From contig CM043964.1 of assembly GCA_014529385.2 (NCBI GenBank), forward strand, positions 107,964,587 through 108,024,586: 60,000 nucleotides of DNA. The letters run 5' to 3'. Source of the DNA: Adiantum capillus-veneris (lineage: Eukaryota > Streptophyta > Polypodiopsida > Polypodiales > Pteridaceae). A program made the translations under genes and the position numbers. The notes under the pieces are model-generated. The model saw only the letters and a program-made list of their open reading frames with translations, made no database searches and was not told the origin of the DNA. Shown here one piece after another: positions 34,446 through 47,436 of the stretch (within the stretch, counting starts at the first letter, position 1; every line of letters starts with the position of its first letter).

Positions 34446-35770
34446 TGATGTTCGATTTTGAGAAAAATACGCCGGATCCTGCCACTGATGGCTCACGGTC
34501 AAATGCTCTCAAGGAGAGTGTCCGCGACGCTACAGCAGGTGATGACACTTATGAGTTGCTCGACATTCAAGAATTTCGTGCACTTCAGACACGCATGTCA
34601 GTCATGGATGAAAATTTTAAAGCTTTAAATGAAAATGTCACTAAACTATCCACATTAGTGATTCAATTAATGCAACAGTAGTCCAAGGGTCCTACTAACA
34701 CGCACATACATGAGCATGTTGCTACACAAGGGCAAGGCCCACCTGTTGATACTTTACACACTCTAACTGCAAAAGAGGTGGATGAACTGTTGAAAAACAC
34801 CAAACCATCGACTTTTAAGGGAGAAGACCGTGATCGCAATAAGGATGCAATGAATATCTTTCTCAGCAAGTGGGATGGAATTCATGCCTTACGGCGTACT
34901 CCGAATGCAGTCAGAGCTCTGCAAACGAGCTTAACTCTGGAAGGCAAGGCCTACAAATGGTGGATGTCTCTCAAGGAGAAGAATATCATACCATAGAGTT
35001 GGGCAGCTTTTGAAGCTATGTTTCGCAAAGAATTTTTGCCTACTAATGAGACAGATTGGAATTGGACGGCTTGGGACACGTGTTCCATGCGCCAATACCC
35101 ATCATTGCTTGAATATATATCTCACTATTGGGATGTTATCCTCAAGTTGGAAGGCTTAGATAACTTTCAACAAGTGCGGGGGTTTATACGTGGTCTGACA
35201 CCAGAGCTTAAGAAGCACGTCAAGACCCAAGACCCTAAAACACTAGAGGAAGCCATAGTGAAAGCACATATTCACGATGATCCAGATGAAAAGAAAGCAC
35301 ATAATATTCACGTGCCTGCTAATACACATGGTAATACATGCATGCAGTATGGGCACAACAAAAGGAAATTTATAGTAGCCAATTCAGAAGTACCTAAAAA
35401 ACCCAAGGGATCCATAGGTCCTCTCTCTCCTGAGGACTTTGATAAAGCTAAGAAAGAGAAATTATGTTTTCAATGTTTAGGAAGTGGTCATGGCAAAAAG
35501 GATTGTCCCAAGGGAAAATATGTTGCTCATGGCAAGGAGAAAGCAGTGCATGCGGTGCAACTACTGCCTCTTGAGTCTTCCTCACAATTCTCTACAGTAG
35601 ACATAACACACACCAAGGTGGCGCATGAATGCTGTCTCACAGCTTCCATGTGGCAACAAACCTTTGGACCACATGAGTCGGTACGTATGCACGGATCTCT
35701 GCAAGGACACAAGGTGCGCATCTTGGTAGATGACAGTGCTACTCAAAATTCATCAATTACAGATTGGTGA
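34446..35770 (+). pseudogene. Ty3-B gag and protease
   Basis: One frame with TAG stops at 34679 and 34994. The N-terminus is acidic (DATAGDDTYELLDIQEFRAL). Capsid: STFKGEDRDRNKDAMNIFLS, ALQTSLTLEGKAYKWWMSL, and RGFIRGLTPELKKHV. The CCHC knuckle CFQCLGSGHGKKDC lies at about 35467-35508. The protease start HGSLQGHKVRILVDDSATQN holds the D-x-S/G-A-T core with Ser in place of Gly. The frame stops at 35768; the rest of the protease is in other frames (VVLGREWLHS at 35940). Confidence 0.9.
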
Positions 35771-36229
35771 AAAAACTCAAATTGCCTCAAACTCCGAGTA
35801 CCCACCGCTACAAGGTAGCAATGATGAATGGACATGATACAGAAATCTAGGATACTCAAGTCCAAGCTGTTTTGTTGGAAGTACAAGGTTACTCCACATC
35901 CTTGGATTTTTAGGTTATGAACATGGAGAGGGCAGACGTGGTCCTTGGTAGGGAGTGGTTGCATAGCCCAGGACCGTCACTAAAGCGTAGCTATGAGCAC
36001 AACAACTTGATGTTGAAATCCCATGGCACACATGTGTTGTTGTTAGGAGAGAAGGATGTACCTTCTTCACCATTGATTTGTACCGCTGACTTATGCAGCT
36101 TGTTTTTTATAATGAAATAGATCAAGTTATCTTGTGTTACTCACTGTCTCATTTTCTCTCTAACATTGAATCTGATGAACATTCCTCAACGCCGCATGCT
36201 TCTCTCTCATCTCTTCCAATGGCTACTTC

Positions 36230-37130
36230 CAAACAAGCAAACGTTGCTAGTGAGTTACAGAAATTATTAAAGGAATTTCAAGATGTTTTTCCTAAAAATT
36301 TTCCAACAGGATTATCGCCGACACGATCGGTGCAACATAGCATCGATGTGGCTGCAGGATGTAAACCTGTCTGTAAACCGCCCTATCGTATGAGTTACTC
36401 TGAAGCTGCTGAGGTGGAACGTCAGCTTGCTGACTACCTTAGCAGAGGGTTTATACAACCCAATTCCTTACCATGGGCTTCTCCTATTCTATCACAGTGA
36501 AGAAAGAAGACAGTAGTATGCGCATGTGCGTAGACTACCGTGGCTTAAATGTGGTTACGGTTAAGAACAAGTACCCATTGTTGTGAGTGGATGAGTTGTT
36601 CGATAAACTCACTCCTGCTTGCATGTTTACAAAAATAGACTTGCGGTTCGATTATCACCAAGTCCGTATTTGACTTGCTGATATACCCAAAACTGCATTT
36701 CGAACAAGGTTTGGACACTACGAGTTTTTGGTGATGCCCTTCGAGTTAACCAATGCGCCCGCAATATTAATGACACTTATGGATAGTGTCTTGAAGCCGT
36801 ACTTGGTCAAATTTGTCATCGTTTTCCTCGATGACATTCTAGTCTACAGTGCTTTTGAAGAAGAACAATTACAACAATCTCAGGCAGGTGTTCGAGTTGT
36901 TACGAACAAACAATTATATGCCAAGGAATCTGAATGTGATTTTCTGAAAGAAGAAATTTACTAGCTAGGGCATGTTATTTCAGCTAATGGGCTATATATG
37001 GATCAATCCAAAGTGGATACCATCCGGAAATGGCCTTCCCCTAAAAATCTGGAAGAGTTACATATTTTTTTGGGATTTGCAAGTTTTTACCGAAGGTTCG
37101 TTAAAAACTATGCTAATATTGTTGTCCCAT
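36230..37130 (+). pseudogene. Ty3-B reverse transcriptase
   Basis: FQDVFPKNFPTGLSPTRSVQ and HSIDVAAGCKPVCKPPYRMS, then [39 protein letters not shown] and the intact catalytic VFLDDILVYS (36818-36847). GLYMDQSKVD-like thumb and FLGFASFYRRFVKNYA follow. Stops at 36499, 36585 and 36672 and at least two frameshifts. Confidence 0.9.
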
Positions 37131-37544
37131 GACGGATCAACTAAAAGGCAAAGGCAAAGCTTTTTAGTGGGGACACGCTCAACAACACAGTTTCGATACA
37201 CTCAAGGATGCATTAGCTACAGGTCCAATACTAGCTATTGTAGATCCTTTGAAACCATTCGTTTTGGAAACGGATGCCAGTGACCGTGCTATTGGAGCAG
37301 TCCGGTTACAAGACGAACGGCCAATTGCATTTGAAGGCAAGAAGCTTGATGCAGCTCAACAGAACTACTCTGCCTATGAGCGCAAACTCTATACAATAGT
37401 GTCTGCCTTAAAAACATGGCAGCATTATCTATATGGTGCTCAGTTTGAGATTGTGTTTGACCATGAAAGCATCAAATGATTTACACAACAAACGGATTTG
37501 AAGGATCGGAAAGCGAGGTGGGCCGAGATTCTTCAGGAATATGA

Positions 37545-37808
37545 TGTTGGAAATAGGGTTGCAGAGAAACGCGCACAGCTTGGAGAAGATGAAGGAAGCT
37601 CAAGGCACACAATAGAGAGTGTGTTTCTTAGTATGCAATGGAAAGATAGATAGCCCTAGAGTGATGGGCGTATATACAATGCTCGGGGGAAAAAACCTCC
37701 TAAAGAGGGAAAAATTGCCCCGGTGGTCCTAGTGTGTTCACACACTAGGACATATACATGTGGTAGTGATGTGTTCACACACATCACTATCACATGCATA
37801 TGGTAACA
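37545..37808 (-). repeat. Copia-3 3' LTR
   Basis: 264 bp. It holds about 37 bp more than the 5' LTR, a local duplication around GTGTTCACACACTAGGAC / GTGTTCACACACATCAC. Confidence 0.95.
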
Positions 37809-37883
37809 AATCCCCCCTAGAGTGATGCGGTGAACGAGAGCTGGCACATGAGTAAAGGGAAGTGCCATGCCCTGAGGACATGA

Positions 37884-39389
37884 TCAGTCCACAAAGGGGA
37901 GTAAGCCCAAAGCTTTGCGGAAAGCTTCAAGCTTCTCACGAGACAATGCCTTTGTGAAAAGATCTGCAAGGTTGTCCTGTGTTGGCACATAAGCCAAGCT
38001 GATCTCTCCTACTGAGAGCCTCTCCCTAACATAGTGGTAATTCACCTCAATGTGCTTTGTGCGAGCATGAAAAACTGGGTTCCTAGCAACTGCCAATGCA
38101 CTCTGACTGTCAGTGTAGATAGTGTTGGCATTGTCCTGTCCAACACCCAAATCAGCCATAAGGCGTCTGAGCCATACACACTCAACCGTAGCTGTTAAGA
38201 TTGACCTGTACTCAGCCTCACAACTCAAAGTGGCCACAGTAGGTTGCTTCTTGCTCAACCATGATATACATGAACTGCCACGCATGAAACAAAAACCACT
38301 TGTGGACACTCCCGTGTCAAAACAACCAGCCCAATCTGAGTCCGAAAAAGCATGTAAGTCTGGCGGCAATGATCCCCCCTTGGGATAAAACAAGCCAAGA
38401 TGTAAAGTGCCACTAAGGTAGCGGAAAATTCTCTTGACAGCCTGCCAATGCTTAGACCCTGGGCTATGCATAACTCTGCTGACCTGTGAGACTGCAAACT
38501 GAATATCTGGCCTTGTGTTGCATACATAAATGAGGCAGCCAACAGCAGTTTGGTAAAGAGTGACATCAGCAGGATCACCAGCATCATGTAGACTCAATTT
38601 CAAACCTGTTTCCATGGGAGTGGCAATAGGTTTGCAATCCTCAAGTCCAAACTTACATGGAAAGGTCTCTATGTAACTTTTCTGACACAAGGCAATACCA
38701 CCATCACACTGCTTAAACTGTATGCCCAAGTAATGATGCAACAGCCCCAAATCTTTCATCTTGAAAGTAGCATTCAAATCAGCCTTAAATTCAGCAATAT
38801 GTCTCTCATTTGGTCCAGTGATCAGCAAATCATTGACATAAAGAACCACAATGAGAAGTACATCACCCTCACGCTTTACATACAATGTGCTTTCTGCTGG
38901 ACTATTACGAAAGCCTCGTTTAACCAAATGAGTGTCAACTTTCTCATACCAAGCATGAGGAGATTGCTTTAACCCATACAAAGCCTTCTTACATCTGCAC
39001 ACTTTGTCCTCTTGTCCTTTTATGACAAAACCGCAAGGCTGCGTTACATAAGCTTCCTCAAATATGTCACCATTCAAGAAAGCATTAACAGTGTCTGATT
39101 GATGTACATCCCAACCAAAATGAGATGCCAATGCACATAGAAAATGCACACAATGCACATTAGTCATACGACAAGTGGGAGAAAAAGTCTCTTCATAATC
39201 TATGCCTTTTTGTTGTGCATAACCCTTTGCAACAAGTCGAGCCTTATGGCGATTGATCTCACCATCCGGCTTGCGTTTCAACTTGTAAACCCACTTCGTA
39301 CCAATGGCCTTTTTGCCATGAGGCAAATCACATAAAGTCCATGTGTCATTTTCTATAAGTGCATCATATTCTGATTGCATGGCAGCCAT
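37884..39389 (-). pseudogene. Copia-3 RT and RNase H, with mutated YVDD
   Basis: 501 open codons. RT: DALIENDTWTLCDLPHGKKA, KARLVAKGYAQQKGIDY, QSDTVNAFLNGDIFEE, CKKALYGLKQSPHAWYE. The catalytic YVDD reads YVND: codons 38829-38840, with AAT at 38832-38834 where Asp is expected. RNase H: FSDSDWAGCFDTGVSTSG, LSCEAEYRSILTATVE, IYTDSQSALAVARNP, ADLFTKALSREKLEAF. The C-terminus is full length. Despite the open frame, the D-to-N change should abolish polymerase activity (established for this motif in reverse transcriptases). Confidence 0.95.
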
Positions 39390-39749
39390 CCAATTTTCTG
39401 AATTATGTGCTTCATCAAAGACAAAGGCTCCTCAACATCATGTAAACTAGACACAGCCGAAGCATAACAATCTTATGCATAAGATGCATGGCGAGAGCTT
39501 GAACGAGTATGACTAGACAAAGGTGCATCCAATTTACTATCACGCAAAGTGTGCACCAGCCATTTTGGCATACCTCTAGCTTGCTCATTTTCATCCCTTT
39601 TCCTTATCAAGTACATCATGTACATCTGCATCGTAATAGTCTTATCTGTAACATTTTGAGAAACCCCCATAGGTTGTACATTTGCCTCATTGGAAATTAC
39701 ATTCCACCACTGAAAAGAGGCAACAAAGTGTCATAAATGTCCTGTGAGC
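39390..39749 (-). pseudogene. Copia-3 integrase-RT linker, disrupted
   Basis: Frameshifts and a stop join the two long open frames. Readable: MPKWLVHTLRDSKLDAPLSS, parallel to LPKWVQKTLQDSKLDAPL of Copia-1. Confidence 0.85.
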
Positions 39750-41810
39750 TTACATTTTTGTTTGCGGATGATACAACTTGTAACCTTTGCTTTCAGCACT
39801 ATAACCAACAAAAATACATTTGACAGCCTTATCATCCAATTTTTTGCGTTGTGTTTGTGGCACCAAAGCATATGCCAAACAGCCAAAAACACGCATGTAC
39901 TCAATAGAAGGCTTTCTATCATGCCATGCCTCATATGGAGTTATAGACTGCAAAGCTTTCGTAGGACACCTGTTAAGTACATAAGTGGCACACATGATGG
40001 CCTCAAGCCAAAAAGAATGCAGCAAAGCTTGACTTTTGACCATACATCGTACCATTTCCGTACGTGACCTGTTTTTCCTCTCAGCAACACCACTTTGTTG
40101 AGGTGTATAAGGCACTGTACATTGGTGTTTTATCCCACGACTAGCCAGAAATGCATTAAATTCATGAGACATATACTCCCCCCCTCGATCAGAATGGAGG
40201 GTGCCCATAATACATTTTGAGACATTTTCAGCCATAGCCAGAAATTGTTTGAAGCACATAGAAACTTCGGACTTCGCTTTAAGGGGAAATACCCATGCAT
40301 GCCTGGAGTAATCATCAATGAAATTCATGAAGTACAGGTAATTGCCCAAGGACGAAGTTTGCATGGGTCCACAAACATCACTATGCACAAGCTGCAACCT
40401 GTACGTGGCCCGAACTGAACCATCCTTTGGAAACTTAGAACTCTGCATTTTACACAAAATACAGCCTTCACAAACATGTTTGATAGGTGCTTCAAGAGGT
40501 GGCAAAGAAGCAATCATATCAGATTTCTGCAAACACAGCAAACTGGCAAAATTCAGATGACCAAAACATGTATGCCAAAGTCTTGCATTTGAAATAGCCC
40601 TTGAATCTGCAACAGCATTTGCAAAATTTTGTCCACACCTATCATACAAAGTGAGCTTATATAGCCCACGGCACAAAAGGCCAGATGCAACAATTTCATC
40701 ACCAAAATTGAGATCATGAACTATACATCTGTCATCCACAAATTTGACTACAAGCCCAAGTCTAGCAAGTGCGGATACAAACAAGAGATTCTTTTTTATC
40801 CCAGGTACATAAAGTGCATCAACAAGTGTGAAGGAACTGCCATTTGCAGCAGTAAACACAATCTTTCCAACTCCCTGAACTAGATAAGAGGCATTGTTGG
40901 CACAAGTAACTGAATTTCGATGAGGGACAGACTCGAGAGAGGTGAACAATTTACGTTGTGAGGTAATGTGCTTTGTAGCACCACTGTCGAAATACCACAC
41001 ATGTGAATCTGCAGCAACTGACAAGCATGCATCATGGATAGTAGGATTGTAAGTGCACTCTGCGCTAAAAGCCCATTCTGCATCAACATCAGCATTACAA
41101 TCTCCTTTCACAGAAGACTCAACAATGGTTGCATTTGTAGTGGAACTAGCATTTGCAGTGGAACCACCCTCTTTCTTCTTAGCCTCTTTGGCCTTCAACT
41201 TAGGACACGACTTGATCAAGTGATCATTAGCTTTACAATAATGGCAGCACAACTTCTTTTTGCCCTTATTACCATAATTTCCAGACAAATTGCTGCTAGC
41301 AGAAGCATTAGGAACAGAATTTTTGCCACTCGCAGCAGAACCATAAGAAGTGGCTACATTACTGTTACCACCCTTTCTTTGAGAAGCAATAAAAGCATGT
41401 TCAATTGCATGCTGCCTAGTCCTGTTTTTTCTAGAAAGTGACTCTTGCAACAGCAATGTGCATAATGCATCAAACTTGACAACTTCAGAATTTCCTTGGG
41501 TCATCAGTCTCCAAGTACTAGCAAAAGTCTGGTAGGAATCTGGTAAAGCATCAAGAACATTCTGCACTAGGGAACTGTCTGAAATGACTTCACCTACAGA
41601 AATGAGTTGCTCATTGATATCCTTAATACTAGCAAGGAAAGTGTCCATATCATCTTCCTCATGCATAATCTTCGACTCCAGCTCTTTACATAGCAAAGCA
41701 ATTTTAGCCTCATTGTGGCTTGCATAAAGACCTGCTAGAATATCCCAAGCCTGTTTTGCAGATTTTGTTGAACTGATGTGAGGAACAATGGTGTGCTTCA
41801 GACAACACAA
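39750..41810 (-). pseudogene. Copia-3 gag C-terminal part, protease and integrase
   Basis: 686 open codons without a stop. Gag: VPHISSTKSAKQAWDILAGL, CCHC CCHYCKANDHLIKSC. Protease: VWYFDSGATKHITSQ (DSGA intact). Gag-pre-integrase: LWHTCFGHLNFASLLCL, CEGCILCKMQ. Integrase DDE: VHSDVCGPM, HSDRGGEYM, SGVAERKNR. The end VGYSAESKGYKLYHPQTK is the usual integrase tail. The catalytic residues are intact, so this open frame alone looks functional. Confidence 0.94.
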
Positions 41811-42078
41811 TCAATGCATGAGCCTGCACATCCTTTACATCCCAACGAGATTGTTCTGCCATAGGCAAAACAACTCTAACAGCAGCAAGACCTGCAACAT
41901 CCTCAACGTCGTCTACATCCTCAGAACCAGGACGTACATCAATGCCCTGCACAATGTTCCAGATGCCCTTTGACACAAGAACATGTTGCATCATATAAGC
42001 CCACATAGGGTAGTCCGCATCCAACCTGTCCTCAGCAGCAAACATCTTGAACACATCTGTGTTGTTGTTGTCAGCCAT
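41700..42078 (-). pseudogene. Copia-3 gag N-terminal part
   Basis: Starts MADNNNTDVFKMFAAEDRLD at 42078. AQAHALIVLS is followed by a single frameshift near 41807, after which the 686-codon frame continues with LKHTIVPHISS. The leader to the PBS (42079-42425) has no gene. Confidence 0.9.
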
Positions 42079-42439
42079 GGTAAATGTTGCACCTGATGTG
42101 AAAATTGCTCCAAAATAGGAGAAACAGAGCGGGAACAACACGTGTTATATAGCACAAACCGTAGAAGACTATAAGGCACCTGTTATGCAGAAAACGGCAC
42201 TGACAGAAATTTTGCACAAATGACAAAATAGTCTGTGCAGTACTGCTTGTAGTGGAAACGGAGGCCGAAATGAGCCCAAATCAAAAATCTGAGCAGACCA
42301 ATCTCTACGAACTGGCCCGAAATATTTGTCGACCTGCGAACTCTCGCCAAAGATCACTGAAATCGGAGAAAGTGAGCAGGCGTGTACTGGAGCAGCTGGC
42401 GACTAAGCCCGGGGGGACGCAACCTACTCTGATACCAAT

Positions 42440-42666
42440 TGTTGGAAATAGGGTTGCAAAGAAACGCACACAGCTTGGAGAAGATGAAGGAAGCTCAAGG
42501 CACACAATAGAGAGTCTGTTTCTTAGTATGCAATGGAAAGATAGATAGCCCTAGAGTGATGGGCATATATACAATGCTGGGGGGGGAAAACCTCCTAAAG
42601 AGGGAAAAAATGCCCCGGCGGTCCTAGTGTCTTCACACACATCACTACCACATGTATATGGTAACA
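42440..42666 (-). repeat. Copia-3 5' LTR
   Basis: 227 bp, forward TGTTGGAAATAGGG to ATGGTAACA, followed by TSD TATGA. Confidence 0.95.
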
Positions 42667-42730
42667 TATGATGCCAAGCTCAGGTATCGTAAAGGTCGAT
42701 ACAATGTGGTGGCTGACGCTCTAAGTCGTA

Positions 42731-43930
42731 TACCGGAGATCAATGCTCTCTTGTTCACGGAACATCGTAGTGAATTTTTGGATTCTCTCAAAGGCAAATA
42801 TGAGCATGATGAAGCATATTCCAAAGTGTGGAGCCATGTACAAATGAGGGATCCTTCTCACTCCAATGATGGTAGTGTAATGTTAACCTCCTCACCTAGT
42901 TCTCCTCGATCGAGTGATGAACTACAGCGATGGAAGCATTTCACCATCGACAATGGGTACCTACTCCATAAGGGGAGAGTTTGTGTACCGACGGACATAG
43001 ACATTCGACACCAAATTCTTTATGAATGTCATCATAGTCCAAGTGCAGGGCACCCGGGTAGTAGAAAAACTTATGCTCTCGTACAATGATAGTTTTACTG
43101 GCCAGGTCTACATGGCTTTGTTCAAGCTTCTGTCTTGCACTGCCAAAAATGTCAAGTTAACAAAGCAGAGCGCTTGAAAGCAGGAGGTCTCTTACATCCT
43201 TTGGCGATTCCCAATGGAAAATGGGAAAGCATCTCTATGGACTTTCTTGTGGGTTTACCAACCACTGTACGAGGTCATGACTTGGTATGGGTGGTCGTAG
43301 ACCGGTTGACTAAACTATGTAAGTTTATTCCAACCAAATCAACGGTTAAGACACCATAACAAGCCAAGTTATTTGTGGACAATCTACACAAGTCGTATGG
43401 TTTTCCAAGTAACATTGTCAGCGAGACCGGGATCCCAAGTTTAACAGTCACTTCTGGAGGGCTGTGTTTAAACGATTGGGTACACAACTGAGCCTCAGTA
43501 CAGCCAATCATCCAGAAACATATGGTCAGACTGAACGAGTTAACCAAGTGCTAGAGGATATGCTAAGAGCATACGTCAGCAAAAATAGTTAGACTGGGAA
43601 GAATACTTACCTATTCTCAAGTTTGCCTACAATAGTGCTAAGCATGTCACAACTGGATTTAGTCCTTTCATGCTCATGTATGGGTTTCAACCTAGATCAC
43701 CTGTTATGGTGGGGTTGGCAACCAAAAAGCTCCAACAGGTTAAGGATTTTCTCCAAGACCACATGGATATGCTGAAACTCGCGCGTCAGAATGTCCGACA
43801 AGCACAGGATCAGTATAAGAAGTATGTTGATGAGAAACGTCGGCAAGTTACCTTCGAGGAAGTATTTTTACGTGTGCTAGAACATTCAAAAAGTCTGGAA
43901 ACTGGGCCAACACCTAAATTATCTCCCTGA
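42731..43930 (+). pseudogene. Ty3-B integrase
   Basis: HHCC zinc finger: HQILYECHHSPSAGHPGSRK and VLHCQKCQVNKAERLKAG. Core: WESISMDFLVGLPTTVRGHD (first Asp), VVVDRLTKLCKFIP. The second Asp region (NIVSETGIP) shows D-to-E and local frameshifts; SANHPETYGQTERVNQ is readable across frames near 43500 with the Glu. C-terminal ARQNVRQAQDQYKKYVDEKR follows at about 43780. Many stops. Confidence 0.88.
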
Positions 43931-43984
43931 TATTGTGGGCCTTTCAAAATACTCAAGCGAGTAGGTGATCGTGCCTACAAATTA

Positions 43985-44272
43985 TTGCTACCTACACATT
44001 CTCGTATTCATCCAGTGTTTCATGTAAGCCGTTTACGTAAGCAGTTACATGGGGACGACAATGTCATTGACCAACAGATTTTGGTTGATTTCATTGAGCC
44101 TCCTACCTTACCGCATGAACCTGAACATGTTCTCAATTATCATGAGTTACGTATACGTCATCATGTACGTCAACAAGCATTAATCAAGTGGAAAGACCGA
44201 CCTGAGGAAGGTGCCACTTGGGAAAACATTAGTGTTCTTAAGAAGAAGTTTCCCACTTTTGTTTTCGAGTAA
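43985..44272 (+). pseudogene. Ty3-B C-terminal integrase tail and chromodomain
   Basis: Open to the stop at 44270. THSRIHPVFHVSRLRKQLHG is the conserved tail; VLNYHELRIRHHVRQQALIK and WKDRPEEGATWENISVLKKK are the chromodomain (aromatic and W...P....TWE positions), the module thought to steer chromoviruses to particular chromatin. The stop codon is directly next to the 3' LTR. Confidence 0.88.
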
Positions 44273-44426
44273 TGTCAGGACACCGCCAAGGCTTGGGCTA
44301 GACAAGGGCAAGGCCGGGCTAGGCAGTGTGTAAAGGGAGACTAACTAGTGCAAAGGGCCAGGGGCCATGTTATATAGTGGGTGGTTGGGTGGTGGACTCC
44401 TAGGTTCTAGTTCCCCTTGTCTAACA
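44273..44426 (+). repeat. Ty3-B 3' LTR
   Basis: 154 bp, TGTCAGGACACC to TCTAACA, followed by TSD CTTAT. No purine run directly abuts it; the nearest is AAGAAGAAG at about 44239-44249. Confidence 0.95.
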
Positions 44427-44857
44427 CTTATGTACATGATTCATGTATGTCAGTTGCTTCAAATTCTCATGTGTGGTACTTTGATAGTGGTTCTACAAAG
44501 CACATTACCTCTCATCGTGACTTGTTTACCTCTCTTGAGGATGTCCCCATGGGAATACAATATTATGTCAACAATGCCTCTTATCCGGTCAAGGTTGGAA
44601 AGATTGTGTTGGCTGCTGCTAATGGAAGTTCTCTCACACTTGTTGATGCACTTTATGTACTTGGGATAAAAAAGACCTTTTTGTTTTTATCTACACTTGT
44701 TAGACTTGGTCTTGTTGTCAAATTTGTGGATGACAAGTGTACAGTTCATGCTCTCAATTTTGGTGATGAAATTGTTGCATCTAATATTTTGTGATGTGGG
44801 CTATATAAGCTCACTTTGTATGACAAGTGTGGGTAAAATTTGCAAATGCGGTTGTGG

Positions 44858-44860
<3 letters not shown>
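44427..44860 (+). pseudogene. Outer Copia fragment, protease part (right of the Ty3 insertion)
   Basis: Continues 33190-33498: YVHDSCMSVASNSHVWYFDS, DSGSTKHITSHRDLF (protease DSGS), ANGSSLTLVDALYV and KFVDDKCTVHALNFGDEIVA. TGA at 44792 after SNIL. Similarity to Copia-3 stops abruptly at 44860, where a pure (CT)n begins. Confidence 0.9.

Positions 44861-44950
<90 letters not shown>
44861..44950. repeat. (CT)n microsatellite at the broken Copia end
   Basis: 90-bp uninterrupted CT run that replaces the expected Copia sequence. Confidence 0.98.
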
Positions 44951-44951
<1 letters not shown>

Positions 44952-45048
44952 GCCCCATTCTGAGTAACAAATCTTGAGTTCAACTTGTCACATTGATGTC
45001 TAAAATCCCTTGGTTTTCTTTCTACAACATTAGGAATTCTCTTCATCA

Positions 45049-45106
45049 GTGTGTGTGTGTGTGTGTGTGTGTCTGTGTGTGTGTGTACATCTCTCTCTCC
45101 ATCTCT

Positions 45107-45144
<38 letters not shown>

Positions 45145-45185
45145 ATATATACATATCTAATTTATGTATGTGTGTAAATACATAG

Positions 45186-45250
<65 letters not shown>

Positions 45251-45261
45251 TGTGTGGGAGA
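45049..45261. repeat. (GT)n microsatellite cluster
   Basis: Three GT runs (45049-45086, 45113-45141, 45188-45261) with CATCTCTCTC and TATA interruptions. Confidence 0.96.
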
Positions 45262-45757
45262 TGCATCAGGGAAAAATTGGACTCTCAAAAGGGTCCTATA
45301 AGGAGGTTTGATGTCTTTGCCTCTCTTATCCAAAGTGGAGAACCTGGTGAAGTACATAACTTGGCGGTGGCGTTTAGATAGGCAACAATGACATGCACTG
45401 TGAGGCAAAGCCCTATGTAATCCCGGTGACAAAAATCTCTACAGCTTGCATTTCAAAACGCTATCTTGCAAGCAGCATATCAAAGCGCCATCAAGGCAAG
45501 TGCAGTAGAAAGTCCAATAGACATGAAGCATTTCAAGAAGCAGTCTAGGCAGTTTGTTTTGTAGCATTTTAAAATGTTTTCCCCTTGGTCTTGACGGTAA
45601 CCTTGCACAAAACAGCATCTAAAAAAGCAACAAGTAAAGGAACATTTCTTTGGCAATTTTTGCAGCATCTCAGAAAGTCGCCAATTGTCAACTATTGAAA
45701 GCATCCAATTGCATGAAGAAGTGGTTAGCCACCAAGCTTTACGAGCTTCAAACAACC
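45262..45757. other. No feature seen
   Basis: Non-coding; no TE domain recognised. It ends at the TSD of Ty3-C. Confidence 0.5.

Positions 45758-47436
<1,679 letters not shown>

Larger units (their letters stand above)
37545..42666 (-). mobile_element. Copia-3: complete Ty1/Copia element nested in Ty3-B, with TSD
   Basis: LTRs 37545-37808 and 42440-42666, flanked by TSD TATGA (37540-37544 and 42667-42671). Minus-strand order: 5' LTR at the right, PBS 42426-42437 (TGGTATCAGAGT), gag, protease, integrase, RT, RNase H, polypurine tract AGGGGGGATT (37809-37818), 3' LTR. Two long open frames survive (686 and 501 codons). About 10 substitutions separate the LTRs over 227 aligned bases, plus one 37-bp indel. 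Confidence 0.97.
37240..42730 (+). pseudogene. Ty3-B RNase H, split by Copia-3
   Basis: Left part 37240-37544: FVLETDASDRAIGAV, PIAFEGKKLDAAQQNYSAYE and IVFDHESIK, then WAEILQEYD. Right part from 42667: YDAKLRYRKGRYNVVADALS. Removing Copia-3 and one TSD gives the family string EILQEYD..L.Y..G..N.VADALSR. RNase H acidic residues in DASD, YE.E and VAD are largely present. TGA at 37477 replaces an expected residue. Confidence 0.92.
33499..44426 (+). mobile_element. Ty3-B: chromovirus-type Ty3 element with TSD, itself interrupted by Copia-3
   Basis: Short LTRs (159 and 154 bp, TGTCAGGACACC to TCTAACA) flanked by TSD CTTAT (33494-33498 and 44427-44431). A PBS follows the left LTR (TGGTATCAAGAGC, 33659-33671). 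Order: gag, protease, RT, RNase H, integrase, chromodomain, as in Ty3 chromoviruses. Subtracting Copia-3 and its duplicated TSD leaves about 5.8 kb. Stops and frameshifts break every gene. The polyprotein stop codon (44270-44272) touches the 3' LTR. Confidence 0.95.

Noticed and set aside
37545-42666. Treating Copia-3 as an intact active element
   Set aside because: LTRs, TSD and long open frames look good, but there is a gag frameshift near 41807, a broken integrase-RT linker and the YVND change.
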